Assembly (NCBI GenBank): GCA_030430205.1
Contig: JAUIGE010000001.1
Span: 248,001-312,000 of the forward strand
Direction of reading: 5' to 3'
From: Bacteroidia bacterium
GTDB lineage: Bacteria; Bacteroidota; Bacteroidia; J057
Length of the DNA stretch: 64,000 nt
Part shown: positions 9,601 through 17,185 of the stretch, in pieces
Numbering within the stretch: position 1 is the first letter of the stretch
Layout: each line of letters starts with the position of its first letter
Program-made: the position numbers and the translations under genes
The notes under the pieces: generated by a model
What the model saw: the letters and a program-made list of their open reading frames with translations, nothing else
What the model was told of the DNA's origin: nothing
Database searches by the model: none

Positions 9601-11565
9601 ATGAAACCGCGTATCCTCAATCCCAATGAGGCAAGAGGCCCCTACCGATACCAATGGAGCCCCGGCAAAGGCCTGATCAATCCAACCATTTACAACACCT
9701 ACGCCAACCCAGACACCACCACCATCTATACGCTGGTGGTCACTTCAGCCAATGGCTGCTCCAGTTTCAATACGACCCTGGACTCTTTGAGTACCATGGT
9801 GATCAACCGCGTGAGTACTCCCCGGGCAGATGCCGGGCCAGATGTGCACATCTGCTATGGAGATTCAGCTCAGTTGCTGGGCTCTGCCCAGGGATCACAT
9901 CCGCCATTCACTTATGAATGGACGCCTGCCATCGGCATGAATCACCCCAACTTCCATGCGCCCAAAACCAGTCCGAACCAGACATTCACCTACTTTCTTG
10001 TAGCCTTTTCTCAGGGCTGCCCCAGCCCCGCGGACTCCGTCCGCGTGATCGTGCACACCCTGCCTACGGCAGAGCCAGGATCAAAAAAAGCCATCTGTCT
10101 GAGAGACAGCGTGAAACTTCCCGGCATAGCCGGGGGAGATCTGGCATCCGACTATCGCTACCGATGGTCGCCAGCTCATGGCCTCAGCCATGCCCATATC
10201 GCGCAACCCAAGGCTTCGCCCGATACTACCACCGACTATGTGCTGGATGCAACCTCCATATATGGCTGTGGCACAGTGCCTTACAAAGTCAATGTGCGGG
10301 TAAAACCCACGCCCATCGCAGATGCGGGGCCGGATGATTTCATCTGTAGAGGAGATACGGCACAGCTATCGGCCAGCCATACCATGGGCGGTGAGCCTGC
10401 CAGTGGCACAACTGTTTTTTACTCCTGGAAAAAAATGGATGGCCTTCGGGATTTATATATTACCAATCCATTTGTTAACCCGCTGAACAGCACCAGCTAT
10501 GTGGTTAGCACTTCTTATGAGGGCTGTACAACGACAGACTCTGTCGTCATCGAAGTTTTCAATGCGATTGACAACCGTGTGATCACGGCAGATACAAATC
10601 ATATTTGTAGCGGGGATTCGATCCAGCTTTTCGCCTACGGCGGATCAGGGGCAGCGACTTATCGCTGGACGCCCGCACAGGCTGTAAGTGACGCCAGCGT
10701 CCAGAATCCCTGGATACATCCAGATCAGACGACTAGCTATACCGTCTTCATTGAAGAAGGAAAATGCAGTGCTTTTGACAGCATTTCCATCCAGGTGACG
10801 CCTACTCCTGAGGCTGTCTTTTTGCATACCCACTTATCGGGTTGTGTGCCGCTGGAAGTCGGCTTCCAGGCGACCGATCCGCATGCGATCGCTTATGTGT
10901 GGGATTTTGGCGATGGCTCGCCGATCCAAAACGGGCAAAGCCCGGTGCATCTCTTTCAGCAGGAAGGGAGCTATCAGCTCACCTTCAGCGCCATAGGCGC
11001 TTCGGGTTGCGAGTCGACGGACTCGTCGAGGGTGGTGACGGTTGGTGCAGCCGTGACGGCTGCTTTTCAAGCGGAGCCCGGCACGGATGTGCCGCTCTAC
11101 CTGCCCGAAGCGGAAGTCCGCTTTCTGAATCTTTCCGTCGGTGCCCAAAGCTGGCTTTGGGACTTTGGCGATGGGGCGGGCAGCTATGCGCAGCATCCTG
11201 TGCATCTTTTTGACCAGGCAGGAAAATACACGGTCATGCTCATCGCCACAGACGAATACGGCTGCTCGGATACCGCCACGATGGCGCCTTTCCTTATTGA
11301 AAGCCCCGACCTCTTTATCCCAAATGTCTTTTCCCCCAATCATGACGGTATCAATGATGTCTTTGGGGTAGAATATAGCGGCAATGCCGATTTCCATTTG
11401 CAGATTTTCAATCGCTGGGGGCAGAATATTTTTGAATCGCAAAGTCCATTGGAGCAGTGGGCCGGGCGCGGCAGTCGAGGCGAGGAGCTGAGCGCTGGGG
11501 TTTATTATTATGTGTTGAAGGTGGGAGAAAAGGAATTTAAGGGGAATGTGACGATGTTGAGGTAA
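6610..11565 (+). CDS. Giant multidomain surface protein with type B T9SS (CHU_C/gliding-type) C-terminal domain
   Basis: 1651 residues, signal peptide at 1-19 (ending LSLLATHIVGAEL). After a Bacteroidota-specific N-terminal domain (about 20-300, ending in cadherin-like text QPFNFDHSATDPDGDSLVYA) come about five tandem Ig/cadherin-like repeats of roughly 115 residues (starts near 310, 430, 544, 660 and 777), each with a GDT/GDS strand and paired cysteines. Next are about six SprB-like repeats with DAGPDxxxCxGD openings (near 895, 981, 1074, 1154, 1237 and 1330), two PKD domains with WDFGDG (about 1398-1480 and 1480-1560), and the gliding-type C-terminal domain from about 1563 (IPNVFSPNHDGINDVF, then FNRWGQ and GVYYYVLK). 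It should be exported by T9SS and anchored at the cell surface as an adhesin or matrix protein. Confidence 0.9.
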   Translation: MTRIVVTFLFFLSPLSLLATHIVGAELFYACTNSTTHTYELTLKMYRDCDNGQAAFDNPIVLFVFDGANDSLVQTINIPKPFLTPEIRPTNWDSCVGRPYDICVEEGVYRTTITLLPRPGGYNLGWARCCRNQAITNLAVPLGEGATFLAHVPDPGLAVCNSMPVFNQFPPIFLCANQPFNFDHSATDPDGDSLVYAIVNPYTGLDLLGNGAGNPTQNPSAPPPVVDLTNLLGPPPYQTVTYAPGYSWSDPFGSGNFVINSQTGFITVTPYQTGIFVFAISVFEYRNGVLISENRRDFQIHILNCLPQGAPPQIVHDLSALRHSGDTVFVSAEEAFCFPVAVTDSNALDTLTAYTVSTAFGNGTFTPPHATFNWTGLNPITGQVCWQPSCVYVNQTIPLVIGAFDVGDCPNIADVFDTVYVHIDLPPNIPPVVTTNLSGLNTIGDTIIVKAEDNLCFTFAVTDVNARDTLRAFPASPVFNGANPPSFSWTGINPVQGQICWTPSCQYAGQVIPLTIGGQDESSCNRTAFAYKTVYVKIVVPPNAGPAITSNLSGLTVNGDSIFVFATDSLCFTFNISDPNIIDTLQAYPISPIFGAADPPDFSWIGTNPIQGQICWQPGCQYVGQVIPLIYGGRDDALCNSWKNVQDTVYVVVKIPPNRPPQAQHTFGGLPRVVGDTIIADAGDRFCYRIDFSDIDTGDSLRIRAISPIFTTGAPLPTIQTVGVNPTVVQVCWEPGCSYQGQLIPMVISATDNGKCNTSFTVFDTVWIKISSPGTLPPIIKTFLQGNTVVGDTVYIDVKDSACYDFIVIDKTFDNGIQATFSFQDLSGRQLGFGTYSLHYRNDTIFGRVCFKPPCVTGGKMYKNVITGIDNASCPPFSQTEKIIYIKVNTDFLADAGADIGYCEGSGGGQLSVTPLGGRGPYTYHWGCNNPPNCGLGNPYAQTTLANPSKTTSYHVQITDADGCTSEIDSITVRVIARPIVDAGPDVYLCEGAPGIFMKPRILNPNEARGPYRYQWSPGKGLINPTIYNTYANPDTTTIYTLVVTSANGCSSFNTTLDSLSTMVINRVSTPRADAGPDVHICYGDSAQLLGSAQGSHPPFTYEWTPAIGMNHPNFHAPKTSPNQTFTYFLVAFSQGCPSPADSVRVIVHTLPTAEPGSKKAICLRDSVKLPGIAGGDLASDYRYRWSPAHGLSHAHIAQPKASPDTTTDYVLDATSIYGCGTVPYKVNVRVKPTPIADAGPDDFICRGDTAQLSASHTMGGEPASGTTVFYSWKKMDGLRDLYITNPFVNPLNSTSYVVSTSYEGCTTTDSVVIEVFNAIDNRVITADTNHICSGDSIQLFAYGGSGAATYRWTPAQAVSDASVQNPWIHPDQTTSYTVFIEEGKCSAFDSISIQVTPTPEAVFLHTHLSGCVPLEVGFQATDPHAIAYVWDFGDGSPIQNGQSPVHLFQQEGSYQLTFSAIGASGCESTDSSRVVTVGAAVTAAFQAEPGTDVPLYLPEAEVRFLNLSVGAQSWLWDFGDGAGSYAQHPVHLFDQAGKYTVMLIATDEYGCSDTATMAPFLIESPDLFIPNVFSPNHDGINDVFGVEYSGNADFHLQIFNRWGQNIFESQSPLEQWAGRGSRGEELSAGVYYYVLKVGEKEFKGNVTMLR

Positions 11566-11572
11566 AATTTCA

Positions 11573-11596
11573 ATTTACTCAATGTATTGAGTAAAT
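11573..11596. promoter_or_regulatory. Perfect palindrome in front of DUF4143 ATPase
   Basis: Arms ATTTACTCAA and TTGAGTAAAT (10 bases, perfect) flank a TGTA centre. The site begins 8 bases after the stop of the giant surface-protein gene and ends 8 bases before the ATPase ATG at 11605. There is no U-tract, so it is a poor terminator. An operator or a hairpin in the leader is more likely. The second DUF4143 ATPase gene (21590) has a longer palindrome of different sequence at the same place. Confidence 0.6.
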
Positions 11597-11604
11597 AGTA
11601 AAAC

Positions 11605-12786
11605 ATGTATCAACGTTCTCATTATCAAATACTTGAAGACAGGATAAAAGAGCCTCGCAGGTCTATCCATGTCATTCTTGGCCCTCGTCAGGTTGGAAAA
11701 ACTACTTTGGTCAGGCAATTTCTGAAAAATTATTCTGGAGCATATCACTATGTTTCAGCCGATGCAGTTCCCAATGCAGAGGTTGTATGGCTGAAGCAGC
11801 AATGGGAGCTTGCCCGCTTACATTATTCCAGAAGCAAGGACGACTTTTTACTGGTAATAGATGAAGTGCAAAAGCTGTCAAACTGGAGTGAGATGGTGAA
11901 AGCACTCTGGGATGAAGACACTTTTGAGGAAAGGAATATTAAGGTGGTGCTTTTGGGTTCTTCCCGCCTTCTCTTGCAAAGAGAGTTAAAATACTCGAGC
12001 ATCTCTGAGTTTCAAACTCTTTACATGAACTATTGGACCTTTAGTGAAATGCAAGAATCTTTTCAGTGGACTCCTGAGCAATATATCTGGTTTGGTGGTT
12101 ATCCAGGTTCTGTGCATTTGATTGAAAACGAAGAACGCTGGAAACAATACGTTTTGCATTCGCTCATCGAAAGCAGTATTTCCAAAGACGTTTTGATGCT
12201 GAGCCGGATTGATAAGCCCATGCTGATGAAGCAGCTATTCGAATTGGGAAGCCTGTATTCCGGGCAGATTCTGGCGCTGAATAAAATTTTGGGACAACTG
12301 CATGATGCAGGAAATACCACTACGCTTTCGCATTATTTGAACTTACTGGATTCAGCTGCGCTTTTGGCAGGCTTGCAAAAATATTCGCAGGGAATCATCC
12401 GCCAAAGGGCCTCCAGCCCTAAATTTCAGGTGTACAACACCGCCTTGCTCAGCGCGCAAAGCCCTGATACTTTCGAACAAGTTCGCAAGAACTTACCCCA
12501 ATGGGGCCGCTGGATTGAGTCGGCGATTGGTGCGCATCTGATCAATCATAGCCATGAAGGAGGCTACCAATTGCAATATTGGCGGGAGCGAAATGACGAA
12601 GTAGATTTTGTTATTTCCAAAGGAAATCGTGTGGTAGCCTTAGAAATCAAAAGCGGAAAAGGACGTCTCACGTCAGGGATGAAGGCATTTAACCACAAAT
12701 ACCCTGACGCAAAAGTCCTTTTGATATCCGATTCCAGCCTTCGGTGGCAGGATTTTCTCAAAATCAATCCACTGGATTTATTTTAG
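11605..12786 (+). CDS. AAA/ORC-like ATPase with DUF4143 C-terminal nuclease-like domain (copy 1)
   Basis: 393 residues. Walker A GPRQVGKT lies at 26-33 and Walker B FLLVIDE at 81-87, with the LGSSRLLL sensor strand after it. The C-terminal DUF4143 part holds a PD-(D/E)XK-like core, DEVDFVISKGN followed by ALEIKSGKG (about 331-353), which suggests a nuclease fold. The family is very common in Bacteroidota and archaea, usually in many copies per genome. Its function is not established; links to mobile DNA or conflict systems have been suggested. The gene stands alone between a surface-protein gene and a convergent symporter gene (3-base gap), with its own palindrome upstream. A paralogue is at 21590. 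Confidence 0.85.
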   Translation: MYQRSHYQILEDRIKEPRRSIHVILGPRQVGKTTLVRQFLKNYSGAYHYVSADAVPNAEVVWLKQQWELARLHYSRSKDDFLLVIDEVQKLSNWSEMVKALWDEDTFEERNIKVVLLGSSRLLLQRELKYSSISEFQTLYMNYWTFSEMQESFQWTPEQYIWFGGYPGSVHLIENEERWKQYVLHSLIESSISKDVLMLSRIDKPMLMKQLFELGSLYSGQILALNKILGQLHDAGNTTTLSHYLNLLDSAALLAGLQKYSQGIIRQRASSPKFQVYNTALLSAQSPDTFEQVRKNLPQWGRWIESAIGAHLINHSHEGGYQLQYWRERNDEVDFVISKGNRVVALEIKSGKGRLTSGMKAFNHKYPDAKVLLISDSSLRWQDFLKINPLDLF

Positions 12787-12789
12787 CCT

Positions 12790-14601
12790 CTACCCTTCAA
12801 TCATATCCTTCCCCACCTGAATCTTAATGTCTTCCCCTTGCGACTTCCCGATCGCTGCTGCGATCATCAGGTTGCCATTGATATTGATGGTGGTGCGGCA
12901 CATGTCGAGGATACGGTCGAGGCCGAAGATGAGGGCGATGCCCGCTTCCGGTACGCCTATGCTGCTGAGTACGAGGGCCAGCGTGATCATACCCGCTCCC
13001 GGCACGCCTGCGGCGCCGACCGATGCCAGCGTAGCTGTCAGGACGATGGTCATTTGCGATGCAAAATCCAGCTCGATGCTGTAGACCTGGGCGATGAAAA
13101 TCGCCGCTACTGCCTGGTACAAGGCCGTTCCGTCCATGTTGACGGTCGCGCCGAGCGGCAGCACAAAGCTGCTGACTTCGCGTGAAACGCCCAGATTTTT
13201 TTCTGCTACATTCATACTCAGGGGCAGCGTCGCGCTACTTGAAGAGGTACTGAAACCGAAGATTAGGGCTTCTTTCACCGCCCGGATAAAGAGGATAGGG
13301 CTCTGCTTCAGGTAAAAATAGATGACTGTCAGGTGCGTCAGGATAACATGCAGCAGCAAGCCTGCCACCACGATCAGGGCATATTTTACCAGCAATACCA
13401 AGACATCCAGCCCCAGCGTGGCGACCACATCGACCATCAGGGCAAAGACGCCATAAGGCGCCGTTTCCATGGCGAGCGTCACCATCTTGATGACGGCATC
13501 GTTGAGGCCGTCGAAGGCCCGAATGAGCGGTTCCGCCTTGGAGGCGGGTATGAGGGTCATACAGATTCCCAGAAAAAGGGCGAAAAAGATGACGCCCAGC
13601 ATCTCGCCGTCGGCGATATCTTTAAAGGGATTGAGCGGCACCATGCGCACAAAAAGGTCCGTTACCTTTTTAAACTGGCTTTGCTCCTTCATCTCATCGG
13701 CTTTCGCAGTTTTGGCATTTGCCTCACTTTCGTACTGCTCGATGAGCTGCTGTTTTTTGTCCTCCGGCAAGCCCTTGCCGGGATTGCCAAGATTGGCGAC
13801 CCCCAGCCCGATCAGCACGGCGATCGCCGTGGTAATCATGAAAAATCCGAAGGATTTCAGGCCCAGGCTTCCCACTTTGCGGATGTCGCCCAGCCCGGCA
13901 GCTCCCAAAATCAGGGATACCAATACCAGCGGAACGACCAGCATTTTGATCAGGCGGATGAAAATATCCCCAATCGGCTTAAGGTAGGTCGTGAAGCGCG
14001 CCCAGCCATACTTATTTTTGAATTCTGCCTGACTGATTTTCCCATTGCCGTTTTTATCCAATTCTTTAAAAACGGCCTTTGCCCGAAGAGTAGGCGGCGC
14101 ATAAGCCAAAAACTCCTGTTTCGTTAATTTCGAATCCTGCTCCTGATCGATTTTGGCAAACTCCTCCTGAACCGCCACCAAAATGGCGCGGCTGGTATTG
14201 TATTCTGCTGCTGTCACGATTAAATCCTCATCTCCATCCATTCTCAAAAAATCCGCATGACCAAGCCCCGCCTTACTCATCAAGGCCTCTTCCCAGGCCA
14301 GCGTCTGGCTGGAATCCAGGTCCATAGCGCCAAAATCAGGCGGTAATTTCAGCAAGACACTCTTGCTGCCAACATACTCATCACGGGTGATGATCTGGTC
14401 ATTGTTGCGGTCCAGAACGATGAAGTCCTGGATTTCAGGACTCAAAGCCTGGGCATTTTTTTCAAACTCCTGATAGGTGATAAACTCGCTGCTATCCGTA
14501 TCCCAGGCAGCAAATTTTTCCTTATCAAAAATGATGTTAAACAAATAGCCCACGATGATTCCCGCGAGCATACCGATCAGAATTTTTGTGTAGAGTTTCA
14601 T
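12790..14601 (-). CDS. Dicarboxylate/amino acid:cation symporter (DAACS) with a six-EF-hand insert between TM1 and TM2
   Basis: 603 residues against about 420 for the glutamate/aspartate symporter family. TM1 (4-26, ILIGMLAGIIVGYLFNI) is followed not by the usual short loop but by about 180 residues holding six EF-hand loops: 34-45 DTDSSEFITYQE, 64-75, 94-105, 122-133, 152-163 and 182-193 DKNGNGKISQAE. Their spacing is 30, 30, 28, 30 and 30, and each has acidic or polar residues at positions 1, 3 and 5 and Glu at 12. TM2 then begins near 208 (KPIGDIFIRLIKMLVVPLV). Transport hallmarks are intact: the serine-rich STSSSSATLP (451-460), NMDGTA (488-493) and DRILDMCRTTININGN (562-577). By family topology the insert faces the periplasm, so calcium gating is a fair inference. 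Confidence 0.9.
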   Translation of the reverse strand: MKLYTKILIGMLAGIIVGYLFNIIFDKEKFAAWDTDSSEFITYQEFEKNAQALSPEIQDFIVLDRNNDQIITRDEYVGSKSVLLKLPPDFGAMDLDSSQTLAWEEALMSKAGLGHADFLRMDGDEDLIVTAAEYNTSRAILVAVQEEFAKIDQEQDSKLTKQEFLAYAPPTLRAKAVFKELDKNGNGKISQAEFKNKYGWARFTTYLKPIGDIFIRLIKMLVVPLVLVSLILGAAGLGDIRKVGSLGLKSFGFFMITTAIAVLIGLGVANLGNPGKGLPEDKKQQLIEQYESEANAKTAKADEMKEQSQFKKVTDLFVRMVPLNPFKDIADGEMLGVIFFALFLGICMTLIPASKAEPLIRAFDGLNDAVIKMVTLAMETAPYGVFALMVDVVATLGLDVLVLLVKYALIVVAGLLLHVILTHLTVIYFYLKQSPILFIRAVKEALIFGFSTSSSSATLPLSMNVAEKNLGVSREVSSFVLPLGATVNMDGTALYQAVAAIFIAQVYSIELDFASQMTIVLTATLASVGAAGVPGAGMITLALVLSSIGVPEAGIALIFGLDRILDMCRTTININGNLMIAAAIGKSQGEDIKIQVGKDMIEG

Positions 14602-14778
14602 GAGTCAGATGTGATAGATTCAGACCGTAGTTTAACAAAATTTAGCCTTTAGTAAAAAAGGCCTTCAAAAAAGGGGGATGTTTCCCATTCCCACCTTCAT
14701 GTTAATCTACTGCACCTTCCAGTAAATCCGGGCCACCAACAAGTTCTCTACCGGGTCATGAGTTTCAAAAAATGAAAC

Positions 14779-17016
14779 CTATTCCCCCAATCTCTTCCCC
14801 AGACTTCCCATATAAATATCTTTGAAGTCCTCGATGTCACCGAGATACTCTCCGTCAATCTCTACCCTGCCGGAAGTCACGGTGCCCAGGACGAGGACTT
14901 CCACGCCAAACTCGGAAGCAACTTCCAGAAACTCCTCCTCATAGCGGGGATCGACAGTCACGATGGCGCGTCCTCCGGCTTCGCCATAGAGGAAAGCATC
15001 CTCGCGAATCTCGACGGGCGTCTCGATCACAAAGCCCATATTATTGGGAAAGGCACTTTCCAGCAAAGTGATGGCAGCACCGCCATCGGATACATCATGT
15101 GCAGAGTAGATCAGTTCCTGATCGATCAGTTTGAGCAGGGCTTTCTGCAATTTATGCTCATCCTCCAGGTTGAGGTAGGGAGCCGGGCTGTGCTTGATGC
15201 CACGGTAGTGGTAGAGATAGTCAGAGCAGCCGAGGTCTTCGACCATTCTGCCCATCTGATAGATCACATGGCCTTTCTTGCGAAAGTTCATGGACATTTT
15301 TTTGTTGAAAGCATCTTCAATCAATCCCACCATACCGATGGTAGGGGTGGGGAAGACAGAGCCTCCGCTTTCAGATTGGTTGTAAAAACTCACATTACCA
15401 CCGGTAACTGGCGTGCCGAATTTTTCGCAGGCTTTTTTCATGCCACGTATCGCTCCGGCAAACTGCCAGTAAACTTCGGGCTTGTAAGGATTGCCGAAAT
15501 TGAGGCAGTTGGTGACGCCTATGGGCGTACCGCCACTGCAAACGATGTTGCGGGCAGCTTCAGCTACAGCCAGGGCACAGCCCTGCTCGGGATCTGCATG
15601 CACATAGCGCGGATTGCAATCCGCTGTCACCACCACGGCCTGCTCACGGCCGATGATCCGCACGACGGCGGCGTCGGAAGGATCATTGGTGGACATATTG
15701 GAGGTGCCCACCATGGAGTCGTACTGCTCTGTCACCCATCGCTTGGAAGCGATGGAAGGCAGCGCAAGCAGGAAGTCGATGACTTCCAGGTGCTCTTCAC
15801 CGGTAGCCTCCGGCACTTTGGAAAGCTTAAATTTCTGAATTTCTTTCAGGTAAGCAGGCTCTTTTTGCTCACGCACATAGACAGGCGCGCCGCCTCCCAG
15901 GACGAGAGACTCTGCGGGAATCTCAGCGATCAACTCGCCTTTGTGAAAATAGCGGAGCATGCCCCCATCAGTCACCGTAGCGATCTGCTCGCAATGCACA
16001 TCCCACTTTTTGCATATATCTATGATCTCCTGCTCGCGGCCTTTTTTCACTACAAAAAGCATACGTTCCTGAGATTCAGAGAGCAGGATTTCCCATGCTT
16101 CCATATTCTCCTGGCGGGTAGGAATCTTGTCAAGGTCTACGTCCATACCGGCATTGCCTTTGGCGGCCATCTCGGAAGTAGAGCAGGTGATCCCTGCGGC
16201 TCCCATATCCTGCACGCCTACGAGTGCGCCGGTCTCTATACATTCGAGCGTGGCTTCCAGCAGGAGTTTTTCCTCAAAAGGGTCGCCTACCTGCACAGAA
16301 GGCAATTTGCTTTCCGAATCCTCGCCTATATCCTCCGAAGCGAATGTCGCTCCATGGATGCCGTCTGTTCCGGTGGAAGAGCCGATGATAAAAACAGGGT
16401 TTCCGGCACCTTCAGCGATCGCAGAGGCTGTTTTACCCACTTCGACTATGCCTACACTCATCGCATTGACGAGCGGATTGATATTGTAGCAGGGATCGAA
16501 GAAGACTTCCCCGCCGACGGTAGGCACGCCAAAGGCGTTGCCATAATTGCCGATGCCGCGCACGACACCTTTGAGCAGGTGTTGTGTTTTGGGCAGGCTG
16601 AGGTCTCCGAAGCGGAGAGAATTGAGCGCGGCGATAGGGCGCGCGCCCATGGAAAATATATCGCGGTGGATACCGCCGACCCCCGTGGCCGCGCCCTGGT
16701 AGGGCTCGATGGCGGAGGGGTGGTTATGAGATTCTATTTTGAAAGCGACGGCCAGGCCGTCTCCGATGTCCATCAGGCCCGCATTCTCTTCGCCTGCTTC
16801 GGCGAGCACACGCTCACCTTTTTTGGGCAGGGTCTTGAGTTGCAGGATGGAGTTTTTATAGGAGCAGTGCTCACTCCACATCACGGAGTAAATGCTGATC
16901 TCGGTGAAGTTGGGTGTGCGGCCCAGCACTTCTTTGATTTTATCAAATTCATCCGCTGAAATGCCCAGTTTGGCAGCGATCTCTGCGGTGACGGGGGTGC
17001 TTACTTGATTGCTCAT
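14779..17016 (-). CDS. purL: Phosphoribosylformylglycinamidine synthase subunit PurL
   Basis: 745 residues, the small PurL form that works with separate PurQ (glutaminase) and PurS subunits. It makes formylglycinamidine ribonucleotide from FGAR, ATP and ammonia in purine synthesis. Motifs seen: SVMWSEHCSYKNS (about 43-55), AFKIESHNHPSAIEPYQGAA (about 91-110) for ATP/FGAR binding, GVGGIHRDIFSMGARPIA, VGVQDMGAAGIT near 266, and a second-half GGNVSFYNQ motif. purQ and purS are not in this window. A Bacteroidota -7 box (TATCTTTG) lies about 50 bases upstream at 17066-17073. A long antisense reading frame over this gene is only a shadow. Confidence 0.97.
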   Translation of the reverse strand: MSNQVSTPVTAEIAAKLGISADEFDKIKEVLGRTPNFTEISIYSVMWSEHCSYKNSILQLKTLPKKGERVLAEAGEENAGLMDIGDGLAVAFKIESHNHPSAIEPYQGAATGVGGIHRDIFSMGARPIAALNSLRFGDLSLPKTQHLLKGVVRGIGNYGNAFGVPTVGGEVFFDPCYNINPLVNAMSVGIVEVGKTASAIAEGAGNPVFIIGSSTGTDGIHGATFASEDIGEDSESKLPSVQVGDPFEEKLLLEATLECIETGALVGVQDMGAAGITCSTSEMAAKGNAGMDVDLDKIPTRQENMEAWEILLSESQERMLFVVKKGREQEIIDICKKWDVHCEQIATVTDGGMLRYFHKGELIAEIPAESLVLGGGAPVYVREQKEPAYLKEIQKFKLSKVPEATGEEHLEVIDFLLALPSIASKRWVTEQYDSMVGTSNMSTNDPSDAAVVRIIGREQAVVVTADCNPRYVHADPEQGCALAVAEAARNIVCSGGTPIGVTNCLNFGNPYKPEVYWQFAGAIRGMKKACEKFGTPVTGGNVSFYNQSESGGSVFPTPTIGMVGLIEDAFNKKMSMNFRKKGHVIYQMGRMVEDLGCSDYLYHYRGIKHSPAPYLNLEDEHKLQKALLKLIDQELIYSAHDVSDGGAAITLLESAFPNNMGFVIETPVEIREDAFLYGEAGGRAIVTVDPRYEEEFLEVASEFGVEVLVLGTVTSGRVEIDGEYLGDIEDFKDIYMGSLGKRLGE

Positions 17017-17065
17017 AATTGCTATTTTTGTCCAAAAAGCTTGTGCCTTGGCTGGAAAGAAGGCG

Positions 17066-17073
17066 CAAAGATA
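17066..17073 (-). promoter_or_regulatory. -7 box of a purL promoter
   Basis: On the minus strand this reads TATCTTTG, a full match to the Bacteroidota -7 consensus TAnnTTTG, and would give a leader of roughly 45 bases before the purL ATG. No clear TTTG -33 element is seen at the usual 19-21 base distance, so the call is moderate. Confidence 0.4.
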
Positions 17074-17185
17074 CGAGCTATGGGGGTAAAATGGAATTTT
17101 TTTTGTGCGCGAAGGCTTGCCCCCCGGCTATTGCCTCCCAGCACAATTTTCCTGATATTGCCTATCCAATCTGCAACGCATCACT

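Noticed and set aside
11573-11596. Rho-independent terminator of the giant surface-protein gene
   Set aside because: AT-rich stem with no following T-run, and placement right before the next start suits an operator or leader better.
13333-14127. 264-codon plus-strand frame opposite the symporter
   Set aside because: Very His/Gln/Arg-rich mirror of membrane and EF-hand codons, no start context, no motif.
15097-16959. 620-codon open frame on the plus strand antisense to purL
   Set aside because: Its peptide shows no family motif and is rich in His/Arg/Cys as expected of a mirror frame; purL on the other strand is certain.
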